Below, piece after piece: positions 16,771-24,968 of a DNA stretch of 35,863 nt. This DNA is from Bradyrhizobium sp. (GTDB lineage Bacteria > Pseudomonadota > Alphaproteobacteria > Rhizobiales > Xanthobacteraceae). The position numbers and the translations under genes are program-made. The stretch lies in contig JAKFVP010000556.1 of assembly GCA_021732175.1 (NCBI GenBank), positions 1 through 35,863 on the forward strand, given 5' to 3'. Position 1 is the first letter of the stretch, and each line of letters starts with the position of its first letter. The notes beneath the pieces were generated by a model. The model did not search any database, was not told the origin of the DNA, and saw only the letters and a program-made list of their open reading frames with translations.

Positions 16771-17009
16771 CGCATCGGCTTGCCCTCTTCATCCACCAGC
16801 ATGCGCGACTCCCGCAGCGTCCAGTCGCGGACGACTTGGCGGCAGCGGGCGACATCGGCATCGCCGGGTTTATCGGCGCCTGCCTTTGCCTCCGCAGCGC
16901 GCGCAAGCAGGGCCTCGCAATCGCGCAATACATCGCGCGGATCGGCCAGCGCCGGAGACGCCGACACACACATGGTCAGGAGTAGCAGGGCAGCTCGCAG
17001 CGATCGCAT
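16767..17009 (-). CDS. Small secreted protein, 80 aa, coupled to the MetE-like gene
   Basis: A signal peptide (1-22, cleavage after SPALA) precedes a short mature part of 58 residues with two Cys (C31, C56), which could pair in the periplasm. No family recognised. Start at 17009 is fixed by overlap: the TGA of the upstream methyltransferase and this ATG share an A (TGATG), so translation is coupled. Its stop and that of the convergent gene share the palindrome CTAG (16767-16770). Confidence 0.65.
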   Translation of the reverse strand: MRSLRAALLLLTMCVSASPALADPRDVLRDCEALLARAAEAKAGADKPGDADVARCRQVVRDWTLRESRMLVDEEGKPMR

Positions 17010-18031
17010 CAGCCGAACCGCTGCCGCGCCAGTTTTGCGCCGGCCCCTAACGCCATCAGCTTGGCCTCGGCGATGTCGCGGCGCATCGGCGCCATGCCGC
17101 AATTGGTCGTGGCGATGATGTCGCTCTTGGCCACGAATTTCGAAACGGCGTCGATCACCTTGCAGACATCTTCCGCGGTCTCGACGGTGTCGCTGGCGAC
17201 GTCGATGACGCCGGCCTGAATTTTCTTACCCTTGAGCAGGGCGAGGATATCGAGCGGCACCTTGGAATTGCGGCACTCGATCGCGACCTGCTGGATCGAG
17301 CTTTTTGCGATGGCCGGGAAAATCTCCTCATACTGCCGCCACTCGCTGCCCAGCGTGTCCTTCCAGTCGACATTGGCCTTGATGCCGTAGCCGTAGCAGA
17401 TGTGCACGGCGGTGGCGCATTTCAGGCCCTGCGCCGCACGCTCCAGCGCCTGGATGCCCCACACCGGCACTTCATCCATGAATACATTGAAGGCGGGCTC
17501 GTCGAACTGGATCATGTTGATGCCGTCGGCTTCGAGCGCCTTGGCTTCCTCGTTGAGGAGTTCGGCGAAGGCGAACGCCATCTTAACGCGGTCGCCATAA
17601 TGGCTGTCGGCGAGGGTATCGATAATGGTCATCGGGCCGGGCAGGGTGAACTTCAGTTGCCGCCCGGTATGCGCCCGCGCCGCGCGTGCTTCATCCGCGT
17701 GAACGCGGCCCTTCAGCTTCAGCGGCGCCACCACCTGCGGCACCATCGCCTTGTAGCGGTCTTTGCGGATTCCCATCTCGACCTTGTGGGCGAAGTCGAT
17801 GCCGTCGACTTTCTCGAGAAAACCGTGCACGAAATGCTGCCGCGCCTGCTCGCCCTCGGTCAGGATGTCGATGCCGGCGTCCTCCTGGATCTTCACCGCC
17901 AGCAGCGTGGCGTCGCGCTTGGCCCGCGACAGCTCCTCGCCCTTGGCCTTCCACGGCGCCCACAGCATGTTCGGCTCGGCCAGCCATTCCGGCTTCGGAA
18001 GGGAGCCGGCGATCGTGGTTGGAAACAGCAT
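17009..18031 (-). CDS. MetE-core-like cobalamin-independent methionine synthase family protein, 340 aa
   Basis: Corresponds to the C-terminal catalytic barrel of MetE (UROD/MetE-like). It transfers a methyl group to a thiol such as homocysteine. Zinc ligands are visible: H210 and C212 in AVHICYGYG, E252 in QVAIECRNS and C311 in TTNCGMAP. The start TTIAGSLPKPEWL matches the family. No N-terminal MetE half is present, so the methyl donor may not be polyglutamyl methyl-THF; single-domain relatives use other donors or a partner protein. ATG 18031 follows GGGAGG; the 17-residue longer frame is rejected. It is divergent from a GST gene. Confidence 0.88.
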   Translation of the reverse strand: MLFPTTIAGSLPKPEWLAEPNMLWAPWKAKGEELSRAKRDATLLAVKIQEDAGIDILTEGEQARQHFVHGFLEKVDGIDFAHKVEMGIRKDRYKAMVPQVVAPLKLKGRVHADEARAARAHTGRQLKFTLPGPMTIIDTLADSHYGDRVKMAFAFAELLNEEAKALEADGINMIQFDEPAFNVFMDEVPVWGIQALERAAQGLKCATAVHICYGYGIKANVDWKDTLGSEWRQYEEIFPAIAKSSIQQVAIECRNSKVPLDILALLKGKKIQAGVIDVASDTVETAEDVCKVIDAVSKFVAKSDIIATTNCGMAPMRRDIAEAKLMALGAGAKLARQRFG

Positions 18032-18152
18032 GGGAGCCTCCCGGAGAGCGCGCTTGGTTATGATTGAGCGCCTCCATGCCATGTCTTATGGTCGAGGTAC
18101 AGAACAACGAAAGTCCCAGCGTGGGACGCCGGGGGAGGCACGTTCGGGAGCC

Positions 18153-18857
18153 ATGATCGACCTGCATTACGCGCCCACGCCGAACGGCTGGAAAATCTCG
18201 ATCATGCTGGAGGAACTCGGGCTTCCCTATCGGGTCATCCCGGTCAATATCCGGGCCGGCGAGCAGTTTCGCCCTGAGTTTCTGGCGATCAGCCCCAACA
18301 ACCGCATTCCCGCCATCGTCGACCATGCGCCTGCCGATGGCGGCGGGCCGTTCTCGGTGTTCGAGACCGGCGCGATCCTGATCTATCTCGCCGACAAGAC
18401 CGGGCGTTTCCTCCCCACGGAGATGCGGGCGCGCTCCAACGTCATCCAGTGGGTGATGTGGCAGATGAGTGGGCTGGGGCCCATGCTGGGTCAGCACGGC
18501 CACTTCGCGCTCTATGCGGCGGAGAAGCTTCCCTACGCCATCGGCCGCTATCGCGACGAGGCGGCGCGGCTCTATGGCGTGCTCGACCGCCAACTCGGCA
18601 AGACCGACGCGTTCGTCGCGGGCGATGACTATTCGATCGCCGACATCGCCTGCTTCCCCTGGACCATGACCCACAAGGCGCAGGGTTTTACGCTCGACGA
18701 CTATCCGAACGTGAAACGCTGGTACGCCATGGTGCGCGCCCGGCCGCAGGTGCAGGCGGGGCTGGCGATCGGGAAATTCGTGAAAGAGCCGTTCAATGAA
18801 GAGACGCGCAAAGTGATGTTCGGACAGATGGCGAAGGAAGTGCTGGGGAAATCGTAG
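18153..18857 (+). CDS. Glutathione S-transferase family protein (Nu/YfcG-YghU type), 234 aa
   Basis: Thioredoxin-like N-terminal domain (1-85) with MIDLHYAPTPNGWKISIMLEE, where Thr and Asn of TPNG correspond to the glutathione-thiol contacts of Nu-class enzymes such as YfcG. NNRIPAIVD and FETGAILIYLADK follow as usual, then the all-helical C-terminal domain with DYSIADIACFPW. Such proteins often have disulfide reductase activity. The long open frame upstream (to 17763) is antisense to the MetE gene; ATG at 18153 has a CGGGAG ribosome site. No operon partner downstream on this strand within 140 bases. Confidence 0.92.
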   Translation: MIDLHYAPTPNGWKISIMLEELGLPYRVIPVNIRAGEQFRPEFLAISPNNRIPAIVDHAPADGGGPFSVFETGAILIYLADKTGRFLPTEMRARSNVIQWVMWQMSGLGPMLGQHGHFALYAAEKLPYAIGRYRDEAARLYGVLDRQLGKTDAFVAGDDYSIADIACFPWTMTHKAQGFTLDDYPNVKRWYAMVRARPQVQAGLAIGKFVKEPFNEETRKVMFGQMAKEVLGKS

Positions 18858-18863
18858 GCGACG

Positions 18864-18878
18864 GTCGTTGCGAGGAAC
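18864..18878. repeat. Degraded half of a family 2 repeat
   Basis: GTCGTTGCGAGGAAC is close to the left arm of the elements at 6989 and 10839 (GTCATTGCGAGGAGC). No matching right arm is seen. It lies just behind the GST stop. Confidence 0.45.
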
Positions 18879-18998
18879 CCGTGCGATGCAACGGAAAGTT
18901 GCGGATCGGTTAACCCGATGCCGAAACTTGGATGCCCGCTTTTGCAGCGGCTTAATTGATCATCCCTAAGGTGCCCCCCGAAAATGAGGGCTCCGAAG

Positions 18999-20501
18999 AT
19001 GTTAAGGTTCGACGGTGCAATCGATCGCGGCGCATTCCTTCGGGCGTCGGCGCTCCGGCTTGGGCTGTTCATTGCCAGCGTTGTCGGCTTTCCGTTCCTG
19101 CTGATGGCGATTGTGGCGGCCTCCGGCTGCAGAGGGGCCGGCGGGGCCTGCGGCGCGCTCGGGCTTGTCGTGGGCACGGCGTTCAAACCCCTCGCATTCA
19201 TCCTGTTCGTGTTCTCGTTCGTCGGGATATCCGTGCGCCGCGCGCGCGATGCCGGCATGCCGGGCTTGGTCGGCCTTTTCATTCCGCTTCTATTTACCTC
19301 CAACTATGCGTTCCTGATCTACGCGGGAGCGCCCTGGTCGGTGGGCTTCTCGGCGGGCGTGCTGTACCTGACCTTTCCCTGGGCTTCGGTGCTTGCGCTG
19401 TACTGCATCATGATCTTGTGCGTGCTGCCGTCGCGTCCGCCGCGGGATGCCAATCCGTTTGGGGCGGTAGGCCTGATCGCCTTCGGCCTCGGATCATTCA
19501 TCGCGGTTAGTGCGATGCTGGGGTTCGCCATCTCGTTTGCCGGCGTGCAGCCGTGGGCGCTGCAGCTTGGCCGGATGATGCGCTACCCGGGACAGATCGC
19601 TCCCCTTGCGATGATCGTTTTTGCAGCGGCCCTCGCATGGATCGCCTGGCAGCATCGCTCACCGCCGTTTGAAGCGGCAAGGCAGCCAAATCCGCCGCGT
19701 GAGACGGTCAGGCTTCCGGCGCCGCCGATCATGTGGCTGCTTGCCGCCGCGCTGGTCCCCACACTCATCGCCTGCATATTCAGCTTCGGCGATGACGTTT
19801 CGATGATGATCCCGCTGGTGCTGGTCATGAACCTGACCTCGCTGGTGCTTCCTACGCTCGCGATCTATTTCTTCCTGCTGCTCGGCCTGTGGCTGACCGT
19901 GTTCCGGCGGACGCCGATCTCCGTTGCCGTGTTGCTGCTCGCTTTGCTGCCGTTCCTGCACTGGGGTTATTCGCACCGGACCGCGCGCAATGACTTCCAA
20001 CGTGAAGCTGCGGAAATCGCAGCGGTGCAGACCAAGGCGGCGCCCCGCATCCCAACGACGATGGTGTTCGAGTCCGAACGTACGGACGGCCTGCGCGGCG
20101 CCTGGAAGGTGCCTTCGATCGATCGCGTGATCGCGAAGGGGGCGTACGGACCGAAGCTCTTGCAGTTCGGACGCAACGGAACGCGAAGCGATGCTGCAAG
20201 GCCTCCGGTCGACGTGACTCTGCCCGACGAATATCTGCTGCTGAAGGTCGGCCGCTCCAGCAGCTTTGCCAAGAACCGACAGATTTACGCGGCGAACGGC
20301 GGCCCGTTCGAACTCAGATATGTCAATTCGTCCCGCGACGACTTGGTGGCGGTTTGGTATCACGCATACAACCCCGGGCCGAGCGTCCTGCCGGTTCTGA
20401 CGAGCGCAGGCTGGTACCGCGGCTCGAACAGTGTGCGAAGCGGCGAGATTGAAGTGAGCGTCGGCAAGTTTCTGACGACGTCCCTCAAACTGCCGAGCTG
20501 A
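18999..20501 (+). CDS. Polytopic membrane protein with DUF805-like N-terminus, about 500 aa
   Basis: The N-terminal part (MLRFDGAIDRGAFLRASALRLG, followed by VGISVRRARDAGMPG) matches the start and ARRxxD-type loop of DUF805 inner-membrane proteins, but the chain is several times longer. About nine hydrophobic segments span residues 15-330, in two groups separated by a Pro-rich stretch (HRSPPFEAARQPNPPRE). The last 160 residues are soluble, probably periplasmic, with a VTLPDEYLLLKVG strand-rich region. Function unknown. Two in-frame starts are possible: 18984 (AAGG 12 bases ahead) and 18999 (GAGGG 8 bases ahead, better match to the family start); the second is chosen. Confidence 0.75.
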   Translation: MLRFDGAIDRGAFLRASALRLGLFIASVVGFPFLLMAIVAASGCRGAGGACGALGLVVGTAFKPLAFILFVFSFVGISVRRARDAGMPGLVGLFIPLLFTSNYAFLIYAGAPWSVGFSAGVLYLTFPWASVLALYCIMILCVLPSRPPRDANPFGAVGLIAFGLGSFIAVSAMLGFAISFAGVQPWALQLGRMMRYPGQIAPLAMIVFAAALAWIAWQHRSPPFEAARQPNPPRETVRLPAPPIMWLLAAALVPTLIACIFSFGDDVSMMIPLVLVMNLTSLVLPTLAIYFFLLLGLWLTVFRRTPISVAVLLLALLPFLHWGYSHRTARNDFQREAAEIAAVQTKAAPRIPTTMVFESERTDGLRGAWKVPSIDRVIAKGAYGPKLLQFGRNGTRSDAARPPVDVTLPDEYLLLKVGRSSSFAKNRQIYAANGGPFELRYVNSSRDDLVAVWYHAYNPGPSVLPVLTSAGWYRGSNSVRSGEIEVSVGKFLTTSLKLPS

Positions 20502-20553
20502 CAACTTCGCGATCCGCCAGCGTTTCCGAGCGGCAGGGCTGCGCGCGCTTCAA

Positions 20554-20582
20554 TTTCAATGTCCGGCATTTGATACTATAAT
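20554..20582 (+). promoter_or_regulatory. Candidate sigma-70 promoter for the HCCA isomerase-like operon
   Basis: TATAAT at 20577-20582 is a perfect -10 hexamer, with a weak -35 candidate TTTCAA (20554-20559) 17 bases upstream. It lies 51 bases before the ATG of the isomerase gene. Confidence 0.45.
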
Positions 20583-20632
20583 CGGATAGAAGCGCGCCGC
20601 AGACAACGAGGGCCCGCACAAGGGAAACACCC

Positions 20633-21244
20633 ATGATCGAATTTTTCTTTGACTGCTCGAGCCCCTGGACTTATCTCGCCTGGCACAACATCCAGCCGAT
20701 GGCGAAGGAGCTTTCCGTCGACATCACCTGGCGGCCGATCCTGGTCGGCGGCATCTTCAACACCGTCAACCCCAGCGTCTATGCGCAGCGGGAAACTCCG
20801 GTGCCGCTGAAAGCGCGCTACATGAAAAAGGATCTCGCCGACTGGGCGCGCTCGGCGGGCCTTGCGATCAAGATGCCGCCGACGGTGTTCCCGGTGAACA
20901 GCGTGAAAGCAATGCGCGGCTGCATCTGGCTGGGCAATAAGGACATGGTGCCGTTTGCGCGCGCGGTGTTCGAGGCCTATTGGGGCGGCGACAAGGACAT
21001 CTCGCAGGACGCTGTCCTGACCGACATCTGCAAGAGCGTCGGCATCGATCCCCAAAGATTCTTTGCCGGGATCGGCGACCAGGCAATCAAGGACCAGCTC
21101 AAGGTGAACACCGATGAAGTGGTGGCGCGTGGCGGGTTCGGCTCGCCGACCATCTTCGTCGACAAGACCGACATGTATTTTGGCAATGACCGTCTGCCCC
21201 TGATCCGCGAGGCGATCCTGCGCCTGAAAGCGAAGGCCGCCTGA
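20633..21244 (+). CDS. 2-Hydroxychromene-2-carboxylate isomerase / DsbA-like (GST kappa) protein, 203 aa
   Basis: A thioredoxin-fold protein of the DSBA family. MIEFFFDCSSPWTYLAWHNIQ contains the Ser-Pro (S10-P11) that replaces the CxxC of true DsbA in HCCA isomerases and kappa GSTs, and the C-terminal ARGGFGSPTIFVDKTDMYFGNDRLPL is family-typical. HCCA isomerase acts in naphthalene-type aromatic degradation with glutathione, but most homologues have an unproven substrate. The stop overlaps the next gene start (TGATG at 21242-21246), so it is coupled to a quinone oxidoreductase. An AAGGGAAA ribosome site precedes ATG. Confidence 0.9.
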   Translation: MIEFFFDCSSPWTYLAWHNIQPMAKELSVDITWRPILVGGIFNTVNPSVYAQRETPVPLKARYMKKDLADWARSAGLAIKMPPTVFPVNSVKAMRGCIWLGNKDMVPFARAVFEAYWGGDKDISQDAVLTDICKSVGIDPQRFFAGIGDQAIKDQLKVNTDEVVARGGFGSPTIFVDKTDMYFGNDRLPLIREAILRLKAKAA

Positions 21245-22218
21245 TGCCGAAGATCGTTGTCTGCCGCGAGCTCGGTCCGCCCGAGAGCCTGCGGCTGGAA
21301 GAAATCCCGTCCGCGCCTTTGAAGCCGGGCGAAGTGCGCGTCGCGATCCGTGCCGCCGGCATCAATTTTCCTGACGTGTTGATGGCCGCGGGCGAGTACC
21401 AGCTCAAGCCGCCGCTGCCGTTCACGCCCGGCGTGGAAGCGGCGGGCGACGTCGTCGAGGTGGACGGCGCGGCAAAGGGCGTTGCCGTCGGCGACAGGGT
21501 CATCGTCAAGATGCGTCACGGCGCCTACTGCAGCGAAGCGGTGGTGTCGCCGGCGCAGCTCACGCCGATGCCCTCGACCTTCGACTATGCGGAGGCGGCG
21601 ACGTTTCTCGCCGGCCACGGCACCGCCTATCACGCGCTGATCGATCGCGGAAGAGTCCAACCCGGCGAGGTGCTGCTGGTGCATGGCGCCGGCGGCGGGG
21701 TCGGGCTTGCCGCGGTCGAGATGGGCAAGATGCTGGGAGCAACGGTAATTGCCACCGCTTCCAGCGACGAGAAGCTCGAGATTGCCAAATCGCGCGGCGC
21801 CGATCACCTCATACGCCATGACCGCGAGCCGTTCCGCGATGCCGTCAAGCGCATCACCGACGGAGTTGGTGCGGACGTGGTGTTCGACCCTGTTGGCGGC
21901 GAGGTGTTCGAGAATTCGATGCGCTGCATCAACTGGGGCGCGCGGCTGCTGGTCATCGGGTTCACCGGCGGCATCGGCCTTGCCAAGACCAATCTGTTGC
22001 TGATCAAGGGCGCCAGCGTGGTCGGCGTCCGTGCCGGCGAGGCGGTGCGCAAGAACCCCGCGCTCGGCGAGAAGCGGCTGAAGGAACTGCTGGCCTGGGC
22101 GGAAGCGGGCAAGCTGCGGCCCAACGTGTCGCACCGGCTGCCGCTGGAGGACTATGCCAAGGCGATGCGGCTATTGATCGAGCGCAAGGCGATCGGCCGC
22201 GTGGCGCTGGTGATGTGA
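21244..22218 (+). CDS. Zinc-free MDR / NADPH:quinone oxidoreductase family protein, 324 aa
   Basis: A medium-chain dehydrogenase/reductase without the structural-zinc Cys cluster. GINFPDVLMAAGEYQLKPPLPFTPGVEAAG is typical of quinone reductase (QOR)-like enzymes. The nucleotide fold has VHGAGGGVGLAAVEMGKMLGA (about 139-159). It probably reduces quinones or enoyl substrates with NADPH. Translation is coupled to the upstream isomerase by a TGATG overlap, so both may act on one, perhaps aromatic or glutathione-linked, substrate. A family 1-type repeat follows the stop. Confidence 0.92.
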   Translation: MPKIVVCRELGPPESLRLEEIPSAPLKPGEVRVAIRAAGINFPDVLMAAGEYQLKPPLPFTPGVEAAGDVVEVDGAAKGVAVGDRVIVKMRHGAYCSEAVVSPAQLTPMPSTFDYAEAATFLAGHGTAYHALIDRGRVQPGEVLLVHGAGGGVGLAAVEMGKMLGATVIATASSDEKLEIAKSRGADHLIRHDREPFRDAVKRITDGVGADVVFDPVGGEVFENSMRCINWGARLLVIGFTGGIGLAKTNLLLIKGASVVGVRAGEAVRKNPALGEKRLKELLAWAEAGKLRPNVSHRLPLEDYAKAMRLLIERKAIGRVALVM

Positions 22219-22228
22219 AAGCTAACGC

Positions 22229-22330
22229 CGTCGTTCCGGGATGGTCCGTAGCACCAGACCCGGAACCTCGAGATCCCACAATGCGCAATTGCGCATTGGG
22301 GTTCGATGCTTCGCATCGCCCCGGGATAAC
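22229..22330. repeat. Variant family 1 repeat with an 18-bp perfect palindrome
   Basis: Outer arms CGTCGTTCCGGGATGGTCC (22229) and CCCCGGGAT (to 22327) enclose CAGACCCGGAACCTCGAGATC, AATGCGCAATTGCGCATT (22280-22297, perfectly self-complementary) and a CGATGCTTCGCATCG hairpin. Its first part is nearly the same as 27769-27800. It fills the convergent gap between the quinone oxidoreductase and crotonase genes. Confidence 0.8.
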
Positions 22331-22340
22331 TGCTACGCAG

Positions 22341-23231
22341 TCACTTATACTCCCGCTCGTCCCACCACGGGAAATAGTCGGGCATGTCGCTCGACACCTT
22401 GTTCTTGAACTGTGCCGGACGCTTCTCGAGGAACGACACCACGCCTTCCTTGACGTCGTCGGAACGGCCGCGGGCATAGATGCCGCGGCTGTCGACCTTG
22501 TGGGCTTCCATCGGATCGTCGGCACCCAACATGCGCCACATCATCTGGCGGATCAGCGCCACCGACACCGGAGCGGTCTTGGCGGCGATCTCCTTGGCGA
22601 GCGCGCGCGCGGTCGCCAGCAACTGATCTGATGGCACCACCTTGCTGACAAGGCGGCCGCCGAGCGCTTCCTGCGCATCGAACACGCGGCCGGTATAGCA
22701 CCACTCGAGCGCCTGTGAGATGCCGACGATGCGCGGCAGGAACCAGCTCGATGCGGCCTCCGGCACGATGCCGCGCTGGGAGAACACGAAGCCGAACCGC
22801 GCGGCCTCGCTGGCAATGCGGATATCCATCGCAAGCTGCATGGTGACACCGATTCCGACGGCAGGGCCGTTGACGGCGGCGATCACGGGCTTGAGCGACT
22901 TGAATATCCGCAGCGTCACCTGGCCGCCGCCGTCGCGCACCTGCGGGTCGCTGTAGTCGACCGCGCCTGATGCGAGCCGCTTCACCGGCCCGCGCCGCGC
23001 ATCGCGGTCGAACGTGTTGGCGCCGGAGGAGAGGTCGGCGCCGGCGCAGAAGCCGCGGCCTGCGCCGGTCACGATGATGGCGCGGACATCGTCGTCCTTG
23101 TCGGCGGCATCGAAGGCGTCGATCAGCTCATGCTGCATCTGGCCTGTGAAGGCGTTGAGCTTGTCCGGCCGGTTCAGGGTGATGGTGAGGATCTGTTCGG
23201 ATACCTCATATTTGATCGTTTCATACGCCAT
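22341..23231 (-). CDS. Crotonase-family protein, probably enoyl-CoA isomerase type, 296 aa
   Basis: A crotonase fold acting on acyl-CoA thioesters. The oxyanion-hole segments FCAGADL (61-67) and NGPAVGIG (121-128) are present. The two catalytic Glu of enoyl-CoA hydratase are missing: the positions after the second oxyanion loop and in the FGQPE motif are T130 and F150. E158 in IVPEAASSWFLPR lies where delta3,delta2-enoyl-CoA isomerases (ECI2/Eci1 type) have their catalytic Glu, and GPAVGIGVT also resembles that group. An isomerase, or an activity such as methylthioacryloyl- or other acyl-CoA processing, is thus likelier than a hydratase. ATG 23231 follows GAGAGGAAA. Single gene, flanked by repeats. 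Confidence 0.88.
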   Translation of the reverse strand: MAYETIKYEVSEQILTITLNRPDKLNAFTGQMQHELIDAFDAADKDDDVRAIIVTGAGRGFCAGADLSSGANTFDRDARRGPVKRLASGAVDYSDPQVRDGGGQVTLRIFKSLKPVIAAVNGPAVGIGVTMQLAMDIRIASEAARFGFVFSQRGIVPEAASSWFLPRIVGISQALEWCYTGRVFDAQEALGGRLVSKVVPSDQLLATARALAKEIAAKTAPVSVALIRQMMWRMLGADDPMEAHKVDSRGIYARGRSDDVKEGVVSFLEKRPAQFKNKVSSDMPDYFPWWDEREYK

Positions 23232-23271
23232 GGGATTTCCTCTCCGGCTATTCAGTTGTTGTTTCTTTAAT

Positions 23272-23459
23272 CGTCATTCCGGGGCTCGCGAAGCGAGAGC
23301 CCGGAATCCATAACCACACCGCGCTTTCGGCTTGCCGCATTCGCGAAATAAGGCGGGCGCGCTTGCTTCCTTCCTTGATTTGCGCGAATGGCCCAGGGGC
23401 CAAGCGCGCCGTGAGTATGGATTCCAGGCCCGCGCCAAGAGGCGCGTCCCGGAATGACG
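23272..23459. repeat. Composite family 1 palindromic repeat
   Basis: CGTCATTCCGGGGCTCGCG (23272) with an inner CTCGCGAAGCGAG hairpin and CCCGGAATCCAT; ends with TATGGATTCCAGGCCCGCG and CGCGTCCCGGAATGACG (to 23459). The centre (about 23312-23412) is unique. Together with flanking sequence this is the 318-bp gap between the crotonase and amidase genes (23232-23549); I see no gene in the gap. Confidence 0.85.
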
Positions 23460-23549
23460 AAGAACTTCGGCGCATGCGGTCGATGGGTTTCGCTGCGCTC
23501 TACCCATCCCACAAATGTCAAAGCCGTGCTGACGACTTGTGCCTAGACG

Positions 23550-24968
23550 CTACTTCTTCGGCGGCGATGGCCACGGTTTCTGCGGCCCGCGCAGGCCTTC
23601 AAAGGCCTTGGCCATGCCGAGCACGCCGATGTCGTCGAAGCGGCGGCCGACGATCTGCACGCCGATCGGGAAACCGTTCTTGTCGTAACCGCCATTGATG
23701 GACACCGCCGGGTTCTCCGACATGTTCCACGGCAGGGTGTAGCCGATATGCTCGAACGGCTTCTTGGGATCGTTGAGCGGCGCGGCGAACTCCGCCGGGA
23801 AATTCACCACCGGCGACACCGGCGAGATCAGGTAATCGAGCTCGCAGAACAGCTTTGCAGCAGCGGCGCGGATCGCAAAGGTCTGGTTGAAGCCGTTGAT
23901 GGCTTCGACGCCGGAAAGTTTTGCACCGGGCTCGGCCCATTGCAGGATATAGGGCAGCGTCTTGGCGCGCTCCTTCTCGGGCAGTTTTGCCAGATCGCCC
24001 CAGAGGCGAACGCGGAAGAAATTGTCGATGCCGTCGAGCATCTCGCGGGTCAGGATCGCGTCGACCTCGGTGACGACGGCGCCGGCAGCCTCGAATGCCT
24101 TGGCGGCCTTGATGACGACGTCACGGACCGGTTTCTCCAGCGGCTGGCCGGCGGCTTCCATCATCAGGCCGATGCGCAGCTTGCGCGGCGACTTGTCCAG
24201 CGCCTTCCAGTGGATGTCATGGGCGGGCAGGCTCATGCCGTCGCGGCGATCGGGTTTTGACAACACGCTCATCATCAGCGCGGCGTCATCGACCGTGCGC
24301 GTCATCGGGCCGGCGACGCGGCCGACATAGGGCGGATCGATTGGCACGCGGCCGAGGCTTGGCTTCAGCGCAACGAGGCCGCACCAGCACGCGGGCAAGC
24401 GGACCGAGCCGCCGATGTCGGTGCCGAGATGCAGCGGGCCATAGCCGGCCGCTGCTGCCGCACCCGCGCCGGAGGACGAGCCGCCGGGATTTTTGGAGAG
24501 ATCCCAGGGATTGCGGGCGAGGGGATGGAAGCTCGACAGGCCCGATGACAGCATGCCGTAATCCGGCATCGTGGTTTTCGCAAAGATCATCGCGCCGGCT
24601 TCGCGTAAGCGTGCCACCGGCGGCGCATCGCGCTCGGCCGGCACCAGCGGCAGGCTTGCGGTGCCGAGCGGCACCGGCTGACCCTTGGAAGCGACATTGT
24701 CCTTGATGGTGACGGGCACGCCGTCGAGCACACCGGTCGGCTCGCCATTGTTCCAGCGATCGGTGGAAGCCTTCGCCACCCTGCGCGCGCCGTCGGGGTC
24801 GTACAGGTACAGCGCCTTGATGTGCGGCTCCCAGCGCGCGATGTGCGCGATCACATCTTCCAGAACTTCCGACGGCGAGAACTGTTTGGCCTTGTAGCCC
24901 GCGATCAGGTCGGTGGCGGAAAGGTCGTGCAGGGAAGTGACGGCTTCCTCTTGATCGATTTTATGCAT
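23550..24968 (-). CDS. Amidase signature family protein, 472 aa
   Basis: A Ser-cisSer-Lys amidohydrolase. The triad is visible: K89 (VPVTIKDN), S164 (PGGSSSG) and nucleophile S188 (GTDIGGSVRLP); the spacings (99 and 24) equal those of known family members. The substrate amide is unknown. The frame is open to 25130, but MHKIDQEEAVTSLHDL at 24968 matches the family start and follows a GGCAGGTG site. This start overlaps the end of the upstream M20D gene by 8 bases, so translation is coupled. Third gene of an M81, M20D, amidase operon, which suggests stepwise breakdown of a modified peptide or amide. Confidence 0.93.
   Translation of the reverse strand: MHKIDQEEAVTSLHDLSATDLIAGYKAKQFSPSEVLEDVIAHIARWEPHIKALYLYDPDGARRVAKASTDRWNNGEPTGVLDGVPVTIKDNVASKGQPVPLGTASLPLVPAERDAPPVARLREAGAMIFAKTTMPDYGMLSSGLSSFHPLARNPWDLSKNPGGSSSGAGAAAAAGYGPLHLGTDIGGSVRLPACWCGLVALKPSLGRVPIDPPYVGRVAGPMTRTVDDAALMMSVLSKPDRRDGMSLPAHDIHWKALDKSPRKLRIGLMMEAAGQPLEKPVRDVVIKAAKAFEAAGAVVTEVDAILTREMLDGIDNFFRVRLWGDLAKLPEKERAKTLPYILQWAEPGAKLSGVEAINGFNQTFAIRAAAAKLFCELDYLISPVSPVVNFPAEFAAPLNDPKKPFEHIGYTLPWNMSENPAVSINGGYDKNGFPIGVQIVGRRFDDIGVLGMAKAFEGLRGPQKPWPSPPKK

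Noticed and set aside
23507..23549. Possible short gene behind the amidase
   Set aside because: No ribosome site or coding pattern; the gap contains a repeat and unique spacer only.
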